Assembly: GCA_001692895.1 (NCBI GenBank)
Contig: KV748181.1
Coordinates: forward strand, 3,539,640-3,603,639
Direction of reading: 5' to 3'
Origin: Cenococcum geophilum 1.58
Taxonomy: Eukaryota; Ascomycota; Dothideomycetes; Gloniales; Gloniaceae
DNA: 64,000 nucleotides
A program made the translations under genes and the position numbers. Below, in pieces: positions 46,280 to 60,131 of this stretch. The first letter of the stretch is position 1, and the number at the start of each line of letters is the position of its first letter. Under the pieces are notes generated by a model. It searched no databases. It was given only the letters and a program-made list of their open reading frames with translations, and was not told the DNA's origin.

Positions 46280-49200
46280 AGTAGTAGCACTACTAAGGAG
46301 AGATATAAATAGGTTAGTTAAGATAGTATAGGAGGTGCTAAAATCAATTAAGCTATAGGATAAAAGGTAGCCGAGTTATATAGCTAGTTACGTTATAAGT
46401 TTAAAATATAAGAATGTAGAAATATAGGAATAGGATATATTATATACTAACGTACTTAATATATTTCTTAGGCGCAGTATTAAATACTTAAAGGACTACA
46501 GTCCCTACCTAAATAGTTCTCTTTTTTTATAGTAAATCTTAGAATATAATTAAAGTTAATCTATTAGGCAACCTATTTAACTAGTTATATTTACGTTATT
46601 AACTTTTTGTTTACCTATATACCTAGTCTATTAATAAGTCTACTGTAGTATTTCCTATAAGGCTTTATTATATAAGTAAGGGGTAAAATACCCCTTATAC
46701 TTATAGTAAGAACACTCTACCTAAATAGAGAGTTTACTCTAAAGGTTAAGTTTCGCGTAATTAGAGTAACTGCTTTAGCTAAAAGTTTAGTAGTTTATTA
46801 AATTAATCAACTTTGAAAAGCTATTTAGCTCTTTGCAATTATTAATTAGCTTATTTATAAGTATAGTTATCTAAATTACTAGATTATATACCTCCGTTAT
46901 AACTAAACTTTAAAAGTATATTATTTTAGATATATAGTTATTGCTTCTTAATCCGGCAAAGTAAAGGTAAAAGTAGGCAATTTCACGCTTTAAAAGGCCC
47001 ATATCCGTATGCTTAATAGCATATTTTAGTACTTTATATATTTTAACCACCTATAGATACTAAATATAATTATAGAACTTTATATTAATAATTTAAGCGG
47101 GCTAGCTTATAGTAGTAGAGTTAGGAACTATAAGTAATTAATCTATAATCTACAAACCTCTATAGGTAGAGAGCTGCGGAGAAACTAATTTATTAGCCTT
47201 ACGGCCGACTTTAGAGCTAAAATCCGCTATATAGATATCCTTAATATATTATAAAAACTACTTTGGCGTTAAAAATCTAATATATCTTTTAACCGCACCT
47301 TTTTTATTTATTTAGATATTAAGCCTATTGTAGATATATATTAAGAAGAGTGCAATAATATAGGTATTAAAATTATATAGTATTAGCTCCTTAAAATAGT
47401 AAAAGGGAGGGCGCTTTATAGAAATATTTCGTTACTTAAGGTAATGTATATAAGTATAGAGCGTAGAGTACTACTATATATATTACTTACTACTAAAGAA
47501 AGTCCTTATAATTATATATAGGAAGTTTAACTAGAGGTGCTAAAGACCTAGAATAGGTAGTACCTAATAGTAGCTATTATATAAAAGCGTGGCCTTCGCC
47601 TACTTCCGCTTATAGGTATAAATAAGTATTATAGTGATGCAGTCCTACTACTTCTAAACAATATCTAATCTAAAAATAGTAGGAAAAAAGCTGGATAAAG
47701 AATAGCTACTATGTTATTCCTAGACGTAAAAGGGGCCTTTAACTATATCTCTAAAAACCAGCTTCTATTTATCTGTAAGGAACCAGGACTACCTATAGCG
47801 TTTACATAATAGGTAGCTACCTTCCTTAGCAATAGAAAGCTACAGCTTTCCTTTAACGAGCAAATATAAGAAAAAGTAAAACTAGAAACAGGGATACTAC
47901 AGGGATCGCCTATATCCCCTATCTTATTTCTACTATATATACGCAATATCTGCAGCATATAGACAGAAGGAGCCTATTCTCTTAGCTATATAGATGATTT
48001 TGCAATTACGGTTACTTTAAATTCAGCTAAATCTAATTGCCGGAAGCTAGACAGAATAGCGCTAAAGCTAATGTCTAAAGCTAAAGAAGCTGCTATTAGT
48101 TTCGACGTTAGCAAAATAGAGCTTATACACTTCTATAGTAAACGTACCACTATAGAAGAAGGGTTAAAGCTAGGAGACGTAGAAATATCCCCTAAACCCC
48201 TAGTTAGGTGGTTAGGGGTATTCTTAGACTCTAAGCTTACTTTTAAACAATATATAGAAATACAAATCTCTAAAGCAAAGGCAGCCTTTTATTTAATTAG
48301 AAGACTAGGTAATACGCAAAGAGGTCTATCTCTATAAGCCCTACAACAGCTCTATATAGCTTACGTTACTACTATAGCAGACTATAGAGTATAATGCTGG
48401 TGGAAAAGCAAATCTAGAGACTACCTACTAGATAGGTACTAATCTCTACAAAATAAGGCCCTAAAACTAGTTCTAGGAGCGTTTAGAGGATCTCCTAGCT
48501 AAGCTATAGAGATTGAAGCCTCTATTCCTCCTCCTAGAATTAGATTTAAAAAGCTTTGCAATAACTACGCATTAAGAATCCTAAAATTTAAGGAAAACCA
48601 CGCATTTAAGAAGGTCTATATAGAAGAGATCAACAAAGATAGGGACGAATTAGCAGCTAATTCTAGCTCTAGTTTTAGCCCTAAAAACTCTACTATAAAG
48701 TACCTCTTACAGCTAAAGATATAGCTACTATCTCTAGCCTCTAGAGTTTAGCAGCTAATTTAAAACTGGAAAATAAAGAGAATCTCTCTAGATTGGCAAA
48801 AACCGTGGTCTCCTCCTATTTTTGTATCCTTTTCTATCTTAAAAGGTAGTAAGGAAGAAGCCGTATAAGAACATCTAAGACTAGTAGAAAATCTATAAGA
48901 ATCCGTAAAGTGGGACCTAGTAGATATATATTATATAGATAGCTCTAAAGACAATAAATTAAATATAGCTGCTGTATATAAAATAGGGGAGAGAAATAGG
49001 ATTAAATATGCAATAAACTGGAATCTAGTACCCTATATAGAAATTATAAACACAGAGATCTATACAGTCTATAGGGCCCTAGAATACCTAAAATAATAAA
49101 GATTAGAAGAGAAATAAGTCTATATCTTTATAGATAGCCAAGTGGCTATTAAGAGATTACAGCTTAATTCTCTTATAGGGGGCAAGAACTAGTCTTTAAA

Positions 49201-50117
49201 ATTACGCAAAGTTGTTCCTATCTAGCTAGTAAGGGGATCTCTATTAACTTCTACTAGGTTCCTAGCTATTTAGAAATCTATAGAAACGAAATAGCAGATA
49301 AACTAGCTAAAAAGGGCCTTTTTAGAAGAAAACTATAACCTTCTTATATCTCCCTAGCCTATATAGGGAGAGCAGAAAGAGAAAAGATACTAGAATAATG
49401 GAAAAATAATTGGCAATAGAATAAGAATAAAGGAAAACACTATACTAGGATTTATAAAGGAAGCCATTCCTTTTCTTTTAAAGTCCCTAAGGATAAATAT
49501 CCTAAAAGGCTATTTTAAATCCTTCTCTAAAGTAATAGGGGGGGAGGACAAAGATAGTAGATGCTTTAGGGAATGTAGAGCACTACAAACCCCTAGGCAC
49601 CTACTACTAGACTATAACCTATATAGAGAAGAAAGAAGAGAAATATAAAAGAAACTAGGCTCTTCTCTCTCTTTAAAAAAGCTATTTTGTATATAAAAAG
49701 GAAGAGAGGCGCTTTTTCTATTTTTAAGCAAAACAGGGATAGTTACTAAAAAGTGGCCAATAACAGCAGGATCTATAGAAGGAGGTAACTCCTACTAGGC
49801 TCCTAGTAAAGAGATATTAGTAAGTAAAAAGATAGAAATAAATTATAAAAGGATAGGGATAGGCGTTAGGATTTCTTATTTCTTACAGTTTTCTACAACT
49901 TTTTTATTCCCTAGTAGTTGCTTATAACTTAGTATTTTACTAAGGAACTATAAACCGCTAGTTTAGGGGCTTATAAACTACTAGGATATAGTTACTAGTA
50001 TATATTAAGCTGCCCTAAGGGATTTATATATATAGGACTATAGCGCTATAGCCTAGAGGCTGTATGCGCAGTATTGTACGTAGTATAATACAACGGATAT
50101 TTAAAAAAAAAAAAAAG
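46280..50117 (+). mobile_element. LINE (Tad1-like non-LTR retrotransposon), RIP-degraded, with poly-A tail
   Basis: Plus-strand reading gives a non-LTR reverse transcriptase: KGAFNYISKNQLL near 47730, GILQGSPISPILFLLYI near 47895-47945, the catalytic box SYIDDFAITV near 47980-48010, and an open 88-codon stretch (48071-48337) covering the RT thumb region (ELIHFYSKRTT, WLGVFLDSKLTF). An RNase H domain follows (YIDSSKDNKLNIAAVY near 48935, YIFIDSQVAIKRLQ near 49125, then GNEIADKLAKKGL near 49290). It ends in 14 A residues at 50103-50116. RT plus RNase H plus poly-A is the Tad/I-clade layout. The 5' end is uncertain; I saw no clear endonuclease. Stops are frequent except in the 48.07-48.34 kb stretch. 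Confidence 0.82.
48071..48337 (+). pseudogene. LINE reverse transcriptase, best-preserved segment
   Basis: 88 aa with no stop. It carries the region just after the YIDD box of Tad-like reverse transcriptases, with the RWLGVFLDSKLTF motif that follows the palm. It continues the same reading as the catalytic box upstream, so it is a surviving piece of a larger ORF2 and not a separate gene. Confidence 0.8.
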
Positions 50118-50304
50118 TGTTATAGTGCTTTAATAAGGTAGACTAAATAACTACGTTATAGTATAAAGAGGAGAAGAAGGTAGAAAGGGGGTATTATATA
50201 TAAATAGTAGTGCCGGCCGCTAAGGCACTAGTAGTGGGCTAGCTAATAGTAGAAAATAGTACGAGATAGTATAAAACAGTATACATTAGGTTAGTGCTAT
50301 AATA
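50118..50304 (-). repeat. Probable 3' LTR of element I
   Basis: Bounded by TGTTATAGTGC and GTGCTATAATA (imperfect inverted ends). A minus-strand polypurine tract (CTAGGGGAGAGGAGTAC) lies directly to its right. It abuts the LINE poly-A tail. The partner LTR was not found. Confidence 0.55.
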
Positions 50305-52161
50305 GTACTCCTCTCCCCTAGATAGTTTAGTCCCCAAACTAAATAGATAACTTTAAAATAGGTAGTATATAAGGTCGCCTATTTTTTACTATAAAGATAT
50401 TAGTTCTACTTACCGCCCTTAACTAAGCTAATAGCGATTTTCTATACTGGGTATAGAAAATCCTAATTAGTTAGTTTAGTAAGTAAGGTTAGCAGAACTC
50501 TATACCACTACTTAAATTAATCTATATAGCGTTTCTTAGTAAGGATCTAGCTAATTAAACAACTTTAACCACTAGTTAAAGTTCTATAACATCTTATCCA
50601 CTATAAATTTTAACACGGTAGTTAACCATAACCTTAGCGTAGCTTTTTCTTATTTTATATCTAGTCTAGGGGTTTTAGCTTCTTAGGGTATTACTTATAG
50701 AAGCGCTATATAGCTTATTTATAACCCCTTAGGTCTTTTTTTAGCTGCTAGGTTATATCCTTATAATATTTTTATTTAATCTTTTAACTTAGGCCTTAGG
50801 GGTCTTTATTATGTATATTAAGGATTTTCTTAAACTCCTATCTATCTTCTATAGTACTATTATTATCTCTCTCTACTACTCGTCCTTATATATTGCGGCG
50901 CTCTATAATATTAATATTTGCTTAACTAGGGATCTTTTTAGTAGCCTAAAGGCGGACCTTAGATATATAGAAGGATTTATTTACTTAGATATAGTCTAGG
51001 AGGTCTACTATAACTACCCTTTAGTATACTATAAGTACGGGGTATAGACTGTCCCATTTATCGTCCCATTTCTTCTTAGGTCTATTTATCTTTATATTTT
51101 CTAAGTTAACTATAACTATATCGCCTTTATAGAATAACGCGCTCTTATCTTTATAGGTATTAGTATTATCTTATAGCGTTACTATAAAATCTAGGCTAGG
51201 GCCTTAAGCTATATTAATATCCGCTTAAAGTGGTTGGCTATAAAGTCTACGTAAAAAAACTCCTTCTTTACTTATGCTGATAGTGTTAGTAGGTAGGGGC
51301 CAGCAGGCTTAATTTTAAGGTAAAGGTTAAAGCTATAGTTTATAAAAAACGGGGAGATGCCTATACTCTTATTAATTTAATTATTTATAATAAACTTAGT
51401 AAGCGGTAGGTAGTTAACCTAGTTATCCTATATAAAGCTAATAAAAGCATAAAGGTACTTATTTACGGCAGCGTTAATAATTTTAGTTTAGCCGTCCGTT
51501 TCTAGATGCTAGGCTAAGCTTAGTCTTAAGGTTATCTTAAAGCGTTTACTTAGTTATTACTAGAAGTTGCTAATAAATTATATGCCGTAATTAGAGATAA
51601 TAATACTTAGTGCACCGTGGAGCTTATATATATTATTAATAAAGCTATTAACTAGCTCCTCTATTAAGAGTCTTATTACTAAAATAAAGTATTATATTTT
51701 AGTTAGGCAGTTTATAATAATAAAGATATATTTATATACCTTACTATAGCGTTAATATACTAGTAGTGTTATAATATAGTTAATTAAAATATCGGTTTAT
51801 AGGCAAGTGAGTAGTTTTAATAGCTTTAAGAAACCAGGCGGGGTAGAATAAGAGGTCTTAGTATAAAGGTATAGGGCATAGTCTTTAACGAAGGTAGCTA
51901 TAAATTAGGAGATTCCTAGCCACCAGTATATTTGGTTTAAGAGGTTAAGGGTTTTAACCTAGCTAGGGTAACTAGCAGGGCCGCTACTATAAGAGCGATA
52001 GATAACTTCTAGATAAAGGTCTAAGGCGTTAAAAATAAAGAGATATTAGTAGACGTAGATCTGTCTATTAATAATACTATATTCTAACTTATTATAATAA
52101 AGTAATTTCTTAATATTTTTTAGCTACTAGTAAGCTTTTTAATTATATAGGGCCGCCACTA
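50305..52161 (-). mobile_element. Element I: Ty3/gypsy integrase-bearing remnant
   Basis: On the minus strand the gypsy integrase zinc-binding and core region reads at about 51.1-52.1 kb (VIYRSYSSGPASYPSQVKTL, then NQIYWWLGIS). The 3' region repeats the tail module seen in elements A and E (GTTAAAGTTG…ACTTTAACTAGTGG near 50555-50590) and the hairpin of element A (about 50433-50472). Beyond 52164 the reading is cut by MITE K. Broken by RIP. Confidence 0.65.
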
Positions 52162-52199
52162 TAACGTATTAGCCACCTTAATAAGCTAGCCACCTAAGC

Positions 52200-52622
52200 T
52201 ATAACGGAACCTTGTAGCAAGAACTACGGTAGGCTCGTTATTAGGCTAGGTGTGTAAGTAAAGCAAGTTAAAGTTAATAAAGTAATAATAACTGGTGGAG
52301 TGGTTGCCTAATAGATTAACTCTAATTGTATTTTAAGAATTACTATAAGGAAGGAACTATCTAGGTAGGGACTAAGGGTCCTTAAATATATAACCGTACT
52401 TCTATAAAATCCTTCCTATATATAATATACGTCGTATATATAAGGTACGTAAGTTCCTCTTATTCCTTGCGTTTAATATATAGCATATTATATAACCTTA
52501 GTTACCATTCCTTATTACATAGCTCTATCGGCTCCATTTTAGACTATGCTTAAATTAACTAACTAGCTTCTTCCGACTCCTCTCCTAATAGTCGTAATAT
52601 TGTACTTAAAGCGTCTATAACA
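52200..52622 (-). repeat. 3' LTR of element J
   Basis: 423 bp; contains CTTGTAGCAAGAACTAC near one end and GCGTCTATAACA at the other. Confidence 0.85.
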
Positions 52623-55600
52623 CCATCTCCCTCCTCTTTATCTTTGTCCTTAAAGATTCTAAATATCTCTAAGTTGTTTACTAGAGGTGTAATATCCATC
52701 TAATTAATTTAGTTAATATTATTACTTATTATACCTAAAGCAATTTCTTTNTNNNNNNCNNNNCGTNNTNNTNNNACTATTACTGNNATANTATCTCTTA
52801 GTNAGATTATACCGTCTNNNTNTTCTTGCTATTTAAAAGAGGGGTTAGTTTATATTGCGTTGGCGAACCTATCTTTATAATAACTATTCTCTTACTTAAA
52901 GTGCACTAAAGCGAATATTCGTTCGTTCTATAACGTTCGCTTTACTTTTAATACTAAATATACGCGACCTATTACTCTTAATAGTCGTCTAGTTCCCTAA
53001 TTAATTTGTCTTAGGGTCTTATGTTTAATTTACTGCTACGCGGCTAGATAGTAAACTATCTTAAGCTTTTACTAAACTAAAACGTTCTCGGGACGCTAAA
53101 TAGAAGGCCCTAGATACTTATATTACAGCGTCTACTTATCTACTCTATCTTAAGAAGGTTTATAAAAAGGTGCGTTTTAAGGAGTAGAAACTTATAGAAT
53201 AGGGTTTATAGGAACTTAGTAATAAAAGAACGGATTCTTTTCTAACTAAGAAGGAAACAGATCTAAGTAGTTTAGCAACTACTCTTCTTAGGTCCCCCTT
53301 AGGTGACTTATTTTTTAGCGATCCTTCTTTATTAATACTATCTAACCTAATTTCTTCTAATACTCCTATACCTTTTCTATAGCATTTTTCAAATTCTTTA
53401 ATAGCTCCTAAGTAGTTTTAGTATAACCTATCTACTTAACCTCGTACTATATTTTATTGTTAATATCCTTATAACTAATAATCTTTAAAACTTGCTATTT
53501 ATCTTCTTCTTATCCTCTATATATGTCTACTTTGTAAACTAGTAGCTTAACATTCCTATATACTAGCTTTAGCATTATAATATACTATATAGGGTAGATC
53601 TTTATTTTGGCTAGTAGGCTTAACTTAAATATAACCGGTGAAATCCTTTACTTAATTTTAAAAGGTCCTAGTCTAACGTAGTCCAACTTTTTACTTAGTT
53701 ATTAACTCTTGAAATTTTTATATAGTAGCTATACTTTATCTCCCTCCTTAAGATCTAGTCCCTTAGATCTCTTAGTATTATAGTACTTTTTTATTCTCTC
53801 TTATACTTTCTTTATTAATTCTATAAGGTCTATATAAAGATTTATTAACGTCTTTATTCTTTCTTTAGCTATACTACTCATTTTTTTACTTACCGTAGTA
53901 ACAATAATGTTCTTAGCTTATATCCATAGTTTGCCTTAAATAGTAATATACCTATTCCTTCTTAAGGTGTTATATTATATGTAAATTATATAACTAGTAA
54001 TAGCGATACCCAATTATTCTGTGCGTAATTAATATAATGTCTTAAATACTACTCTAGTATCTAATTTAATCTTTCCATTTAACCGTTTGTCTGCGGATAA
54101 TATATAGTAAAAGTTGCTGCTCTAACTCCTTATTCCGCTAAGAATACCTCCTAAAATGTTGCTATAAATCTTAGATCCCTATCTAATATAATCTTGCTTA
54201 GTGCTCTATATCTTACAAATACTTCTTTAATATAGATTTTAGTAACATCTTCTGCTAATATTTCCTCTATATACGCTATAAAGTATCCCTACTTTATAAG
54301 CTTATCTACTATTACTAANATNNNNTTATAATCTTNTCCNGTAATAGGNTCTCTTAANTTNNGTAACTTAATAATAAAGTCCTATAATATAACNTCCTAT
54401 AGTCTCTCTAGTATTTTAATAGGTTATAGCCCTCTATATAGCTTATACCTTATTAGTTTATTCCTTTAGTAATCTAGACATTCTTTTATAGTTTTTCGCG
54501 CTAAGCCCTAGATTCTATTAATAATATATTCCTCCTAGAGTCTTAACACTAAGCCCGTGGCTCCATTATATCCTTAAGTTAATTCCTTATAGAAATCCTC
54601 TATAAATTGCTCTGCTATGCTTTTTAGGATATATATTACTTCTTAATTTTTATATATATCCATCTATAGATCTTCTAGCTATGCTTCTAGAATCCTCTAT
54701 ACCCAAAAGCTTTCTAGCATCTTATAGACTTTCTCTAACTCTTCTTAAGTTACTATAATTTTTAGATAATTATACCTAATTAATCCATCTATGTCTTTTC
54801 GCAGTAAAGCCCCTAATAGCTTTTCGTCATTTTGTAGTTTAGCCTTATAACTTAAAGCATCTGCTCGTATATTGTCTATACCCTTAGTATACTAAATCTT
54901 AAAATAGTATTCCGTAAGTATCTCTACCTATCTAACCTATCTTTAGTTAAGTTCCTTTATTGTTAGGAATCCTATTAAGTTTTTATAATCCGTCTTAACT
55001 ATAAATAGTTTCTCTATGTCTTATAAGAATGCTCTTTATTCCTTTAATACTGCAACTATACCTAATAACTCTTTGTTATAAATATTATAGTTTAACTCTA
55101 GTAGTGTTATCTTTTAACTATAGTATACTACTAGGTGCTATCCATCCTAATATTTCTGTATAAAGTATACCCCTAGTATATAGTCTAATACATCTATCTC
55201 TACAACCGTCTTTAGTCCTAGTTAATAGATCTTAAGAACTAGCTCCTAGGTAAATAACTCTTTAATTTTCTTAAAAAGTTCTTACTATTCCTCTCCCTAT
55301 ACCCATAGTTCTTCTTTCTTCGTTAATCATATAAATAGCTTAATGTCCTTTAACCATTATACTATAAACCTTCTATAGTAATTACAAAACCCTAAGAACG
55401 ATCTTAACTATATAACGTTCTCTAGTTCTTACCAATTTACTATAGCCTTAATCTTCTTTAAATCTATGCTAAGTTGGCCTAATTTAATAATAAATCTAAC
55501 AAAATCTATCTTCCTAGTAAAGAACTCGTATTTCTTAATTACTACTAGCATCTATTCTTCTTATAGTCTCTTTAAAACCCATTTAACGTATTCCCCGTAT

Positions 55601-58600
55601 TCTTCCTTAGTTATTAAGTAGATAATAATATCGTTAAGGTATACTATAACAAATTTATCTAAGTGTTCTCCTAATACATTGTTAATACGCTTCTAGAACG
55701 TTGCTAATGCATTTATAAGCCCAAATTGTATAACTAATAGTTTATATAGTCCTTTCTTTAATTTAAAGGCTGCCTTTTATTTGTTACCTTCCTTAATTCT
55801 AATCTAATAGTACGCCTATTTTAAATCTATCTTTATAAAGATTTACGCGTTACCTATCCTATCTTAAATTTCGCTAATTAAGGGTAAAGGATACCTATCC
55901 TTTCTAGTAATGCTGTTTAACTATCTATAGTCAATATACAGCCTTAGCTTGCCATTTTTCTTTAATACAAATAGTACTGGATAACCCGCTAATAACTGCG
56001 ATGGTCTAATATATCCCTTTTATAGGTTTTCCTAGACAAACTCTTTTAATGCTTTACCTTCCTCTTCGGTAAGCTTATAGATTAAAAAGAACTTTAGACT
56101 TATTCCTAGTTCTAACTCTATCTTATAGTCCTATACTGCGTACTTTAATAGCTTCTTACTCTTTAGTAACCATAGTTTTTTACCATACTTATAGTATCTT
56201 TTTAGTACATAACTTAGTCCTTTTTTTATTTCTTTGTAGGTCGCTCCTACTTAGTACCATATTATCTTAGCTTATTGTTATATTTTACGGTATTAAGTAT
56301 CCCTAATATCGACCTAACCTATAATCCAATCGATCTTTAGATTGTATTCCTATAACTAAGGCATTTCTAGTACTGCCTTATTATTCCCTAATAGTAATAT
56401 ATCAAAAAACATCTCAATTTATCTCCCTTTAATAGTTAACTAAATAGGTCCTATTTTAAGATTAATAATCCCTCCTCTATAGGTTATTAAATCTCCTAAA
56501 ATTATCACTAATAGGTAAGGTTGCTCCTTTTTCCTATATGGTAAACCTATCCTTTTAACTGCTGCTAGCAAGATATAGTTCCTTATTGCTCCACTATCTA
56601 TTAATGCCTCGAACTATTAATCTTACTACTTAACTCGTAAATTTAGGTATTGTCCTTAAATTCCTTTAAGGGTCTAAGGCTCTACTACTAGCTCCCTCTA
56701 GTCCTATAGGTCTCTACTTTTCCTAACTATTAGCTGCTTAATCCTATTTATACTTAGTCTAACTTAGGCCAATACTTAGTTCGCTTTTTATCTTCAATAT
56801 ACCATAGACATATATTCTCTAGGCATTCCCACCACTATCGTCCGTTTAGGTATTCTTCTATAAGGAATCTTTTTAGCTAAAGTATTAAATCGCCTAACTC
56901 CTAAACTTCCACTAGATGCTAGCTATATATATACTTAGCATTCCTATATTATTGCTTATCTGTTATCTAATATATTCTTATAGGGTATTTCTAATTTTTT
57001 TCCTTTAGATTCTTATGCATCTTATATATATCGTCCACGCATATAATCTATGATAATATATAGTGTGCGGGGTGCTTTGGGTTAACTCTTAACTTATCTT
57101 CGTCTTTAAGTTTAAACCTCTATCGTACCGATCTAAACGTTATAACTTTATTCGCAGGTATTAAGATACGCCTCTCGCTTTTCTAGTCCTCTAATTATTC
57201 CTCTAGATCCTTTAACGTTATAATTAAGGCTCCTTTAATGTAAGTTATAGCCTTCTCTATAATTGGGTGGTCTTAGATAACTTTTTCATCTAACTATATA
57301 TAGAAATCTTTCCACTTATCATTATGCCTTTGTCTATACCACTTTTAGTATAGCTACTAAAGTATATACGGCTTATCTATAAAGAAATATCTTCTTATTA
57401 CTATATCGTAACAGCCCTTTATATATCGTTCCTTAAACCTAGTTAGAATCCCTAAATCCTCTTTATTTTCTAATTTAGTAAGCTACTTAGCTCTTAGTAT
57501 GCCTGCCTTAGGCCTATTAGTAATTCTTTATACTAGCGCTCTATCCTTTATACGTCTAAATATACTAAATCTCTCATCTAGTTTCTGTTCTTACTATATA
57601 ATAATTCTTTATCTAAATTCTTCTATAGTTTCCTTTGGTTTACGTCTTATGCTTAGATCCTTAAAGTCGTTTTACTTCTTAATCTTAGTATTAGTCTTTT
57701 AATCTTTAGGCCGAATACTATATTCCCCTAGTAAATCTTCTAAGTCTATATGTCTGTCTCCTAGTCTAGTTACTATTTATATTATAGATTCTCTAATCCC
57801 TTATTTCTTATATATGGGTGTCCTTATTTATACCCCAAATTCTTAACCCCTTAGATTCTTTAATCCTAAGCTTACTTTTAACTTAAGCTTAACTCCAGCC
57901 TTAGTCCAACTAGGCTTACTTAGTATTCTCATCTCGTTTTAAAAGTCTTAAATCTTACTTATCTTGTCTTAAGAGTCTTATATCTGTGGGAAACTCTATC
58001 CTAAGCTTATTCGTATGTTTTTAAACTAAGCTACTACCCTACTCTATCAGTTTTCGTCCGTTGTAGGTCCTTAGGTATACCTTATCTTATCTTAAGAATC
58101 TTAGTCATCTCTTATCTTATCTTAAGAATCTTAAGCCTTTGGCTTCTTATCTTTATTAAGTGCCGAAGTAGTTTACTGTCCTACTTCTCTTACGTCTTAT
58201 AAAGCAATAGACATTATATCTAGTGGGGTCTTAATCCTAACTAACGTTCCCTATTCTATAGTGGAATTATCCTCTACCTCTTATATAACATCTCCGAGGT
58301 TTACATACTCCTAGTAAGCTGCCCTTATTACCTTATCGTTATAAAATGTTTCGCCTATATTAAAGTTATTATCTTTAATATCCGATCTACGAACTAGTTT
58401 ATTAGTTCCTCTATACTCTATAGATTTTAGCTCCTATAGCTAATAGCTTACGCCATACTTAGCGTCCTTATAAATTTAGTATACGTTATTATAATAGAAC
58501 GCAAAACTTTTAATTAAACACTCTTTTGTTCCTTATAGTACACTATTATCCCTCTATACGTATATATCTTCTACTACTAGTTAGGTTCCCTTTATTATAT

Positions 58601-59708
58601 AGTAACTCTAACTATCTTTATAATCCCTTATAAAATAACCTTATTTCCCGCAATTTATATAAGCTTTATCTTTAAACCATTAACTTTATTATAGAGTCCG
58701 CCTAAACATCTTCTACTACTAAGATCCCTAGTTTAGCCTCTACTCCTTAGTCCTATAATTACTAGATCCTTAACCTCTAGGTTTTTATAGTTTCTTACTC
58801 TATCTCTTATAGGCTTCTTTAGTACTACTTAAGTCTATTAGCTCTACGCCATACCATAGTTTCTAACTTAGCTTTAGTTGTTACGTACCCTACGCCTTAT
58901 ATAACTATAAAACTCTATCCTAACCTCTCTTAGTCTACTCCCTTTAGTAGATCCAATTATTAATCTTAATTACTTAATCTATTAATTCCCTTAGGGTGTC
59001 CGTATCTTCCATTAGAATAATTACGTCCTAGACTTTAGCCTTAAGTCCTTACTTATACTATGCCATAAGCGCCCTATCATTCTACTTAACTTATATAGCT
59101 AGCGTCTGAAATTATATTATATACTTAATTGCTAAAGTTTATTACATAATATCTTAGAGTTTTTTTTCCGCCGTGGTTATTAATTCTAGGTCTTTAAATA
59201 TTTGCGTAAGTCGCTTCGCAAACCCTTTCTAGCTTAAGAACATAAATCGCACGTCTTAGTTAGTCGTCGTTATTCCGTTCGTTTATATCTCTATAAAATA
59301 AGGTTTAAACTACTCTAGTACTCTTCCTAACAAGAATAGTTCTGCGTAGGCTATTCGATCCATAGGTGTTAGTAGCTTTACCCCTTCCTATAAAACTTTA
59401 AAGTGCATTTACGTAAGAAATCCCTTAAGCTTTAATCTTTCTCCTAAGAATCTCTTAATAGATAGTAACTTAACCTTTACTACTCCAATCCCGTTAACCC
59501 TTTCTTCTAACGCTGCATTGTTAGCTATTAACTAGTTAATTACCTCTTATAACTATCCAACCGTTATAGGTTGCTATAAGTTAGTATCTACCATACTAGT
59601 GTCACCTAATCTCAAAGTAGTTGCCGCCGTTAATGGCGTTGTAGTGGCTGCTTTTAGTGGCATATTGTTTAACTTTCTGTACTTATTACCGTAACTAAGT
59701 AGTAATTA

Positions 59709-60131
59709 TATAATAAAACCTTGTAGCAAGAACTACAGTGGGCTTGTTATTAGGCTAGGTATATAGGTAAAGCAAGTTAAAGTTAATAAAGTAATAATAA
59801 CTGGTGGAGTGGTTGCCTAACAAATTAACTCTAATTGTATTCTGAGAATTACTACAAGGAAGGAACTATCTAGGTAGGGATTAAGGGTCCTTAAATACAC
59901 AACCGTACTCCTATAAAATCCTTCTTATATATAATATACGTCGTATACATAAGGTACGTAAGTTCCTCTCGTTCCTCGCGTTTAATACGTAGCATATTAT
60001 ATGACCTCGGTTATTATTCCTCGTCATATAGCTCTATCGGCTCCATCTTAGACCGTGCCTAAATTAACTAACTAGCTTCTTCCGACTCCTCTCCTAGTAG
60101 TTGTAACATTGTACTTAAAGCGTCCGTAACA
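59709..60131 (-). repeat. 5' LTR of element J
   Basis: 423 bp, the same length as the partner, ending GCGTCCGTAACA. The internal side (TAATTACTACTTAGTTACGG on the minus strand) is where the primer-binding site should be; I could not match it to a tRNA. Confidence 0.85.

Larger units (their letters stand above)
52200..60131 (-). mobile_element. Element J: Ty3/gypsy element inserted in the left arm of K, fossil
   Basis: Both LTRs are 423 bp (52200-52622 and 59709-60131). The 5-bp duplication is TAAGC/CAAGC (52195-52199, 60132-60136; one RIP-type difference). Minus orientation: a purine tract (GAGGAGGGAGATGG on the minus strand) abuts the left LTR. Gypsy reverse transcriptase lies at about 55.4-56.1 kb (FLNDIIIYL near 55620), with RNase H and integrase to the left and protease/gag to about 59.6 kb on the right. 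It looks whole in length but is broken in many places. Undetermined bases occur at 52751-52822 and 54319-54394. Confidence 0.85.

Noticed and set aside
50811-50999. Plus-strand 62-codon membrane-like frame
   Set aside because: A shadow on the non-coding strand of gypsy remnant I; the hydrophobic look comes from AT-rich codons.
52751-54394. Scattered undetermined bases as a biological feature
   Set aside because: They are sequencing or assembly uncertainty in a repeat, not a signal.
57499-57702. Plus-strand 67-codon hydrophobic frame
   Set aside because: Opposite strand of the gag-side part of element J, AT-rich chance frame.
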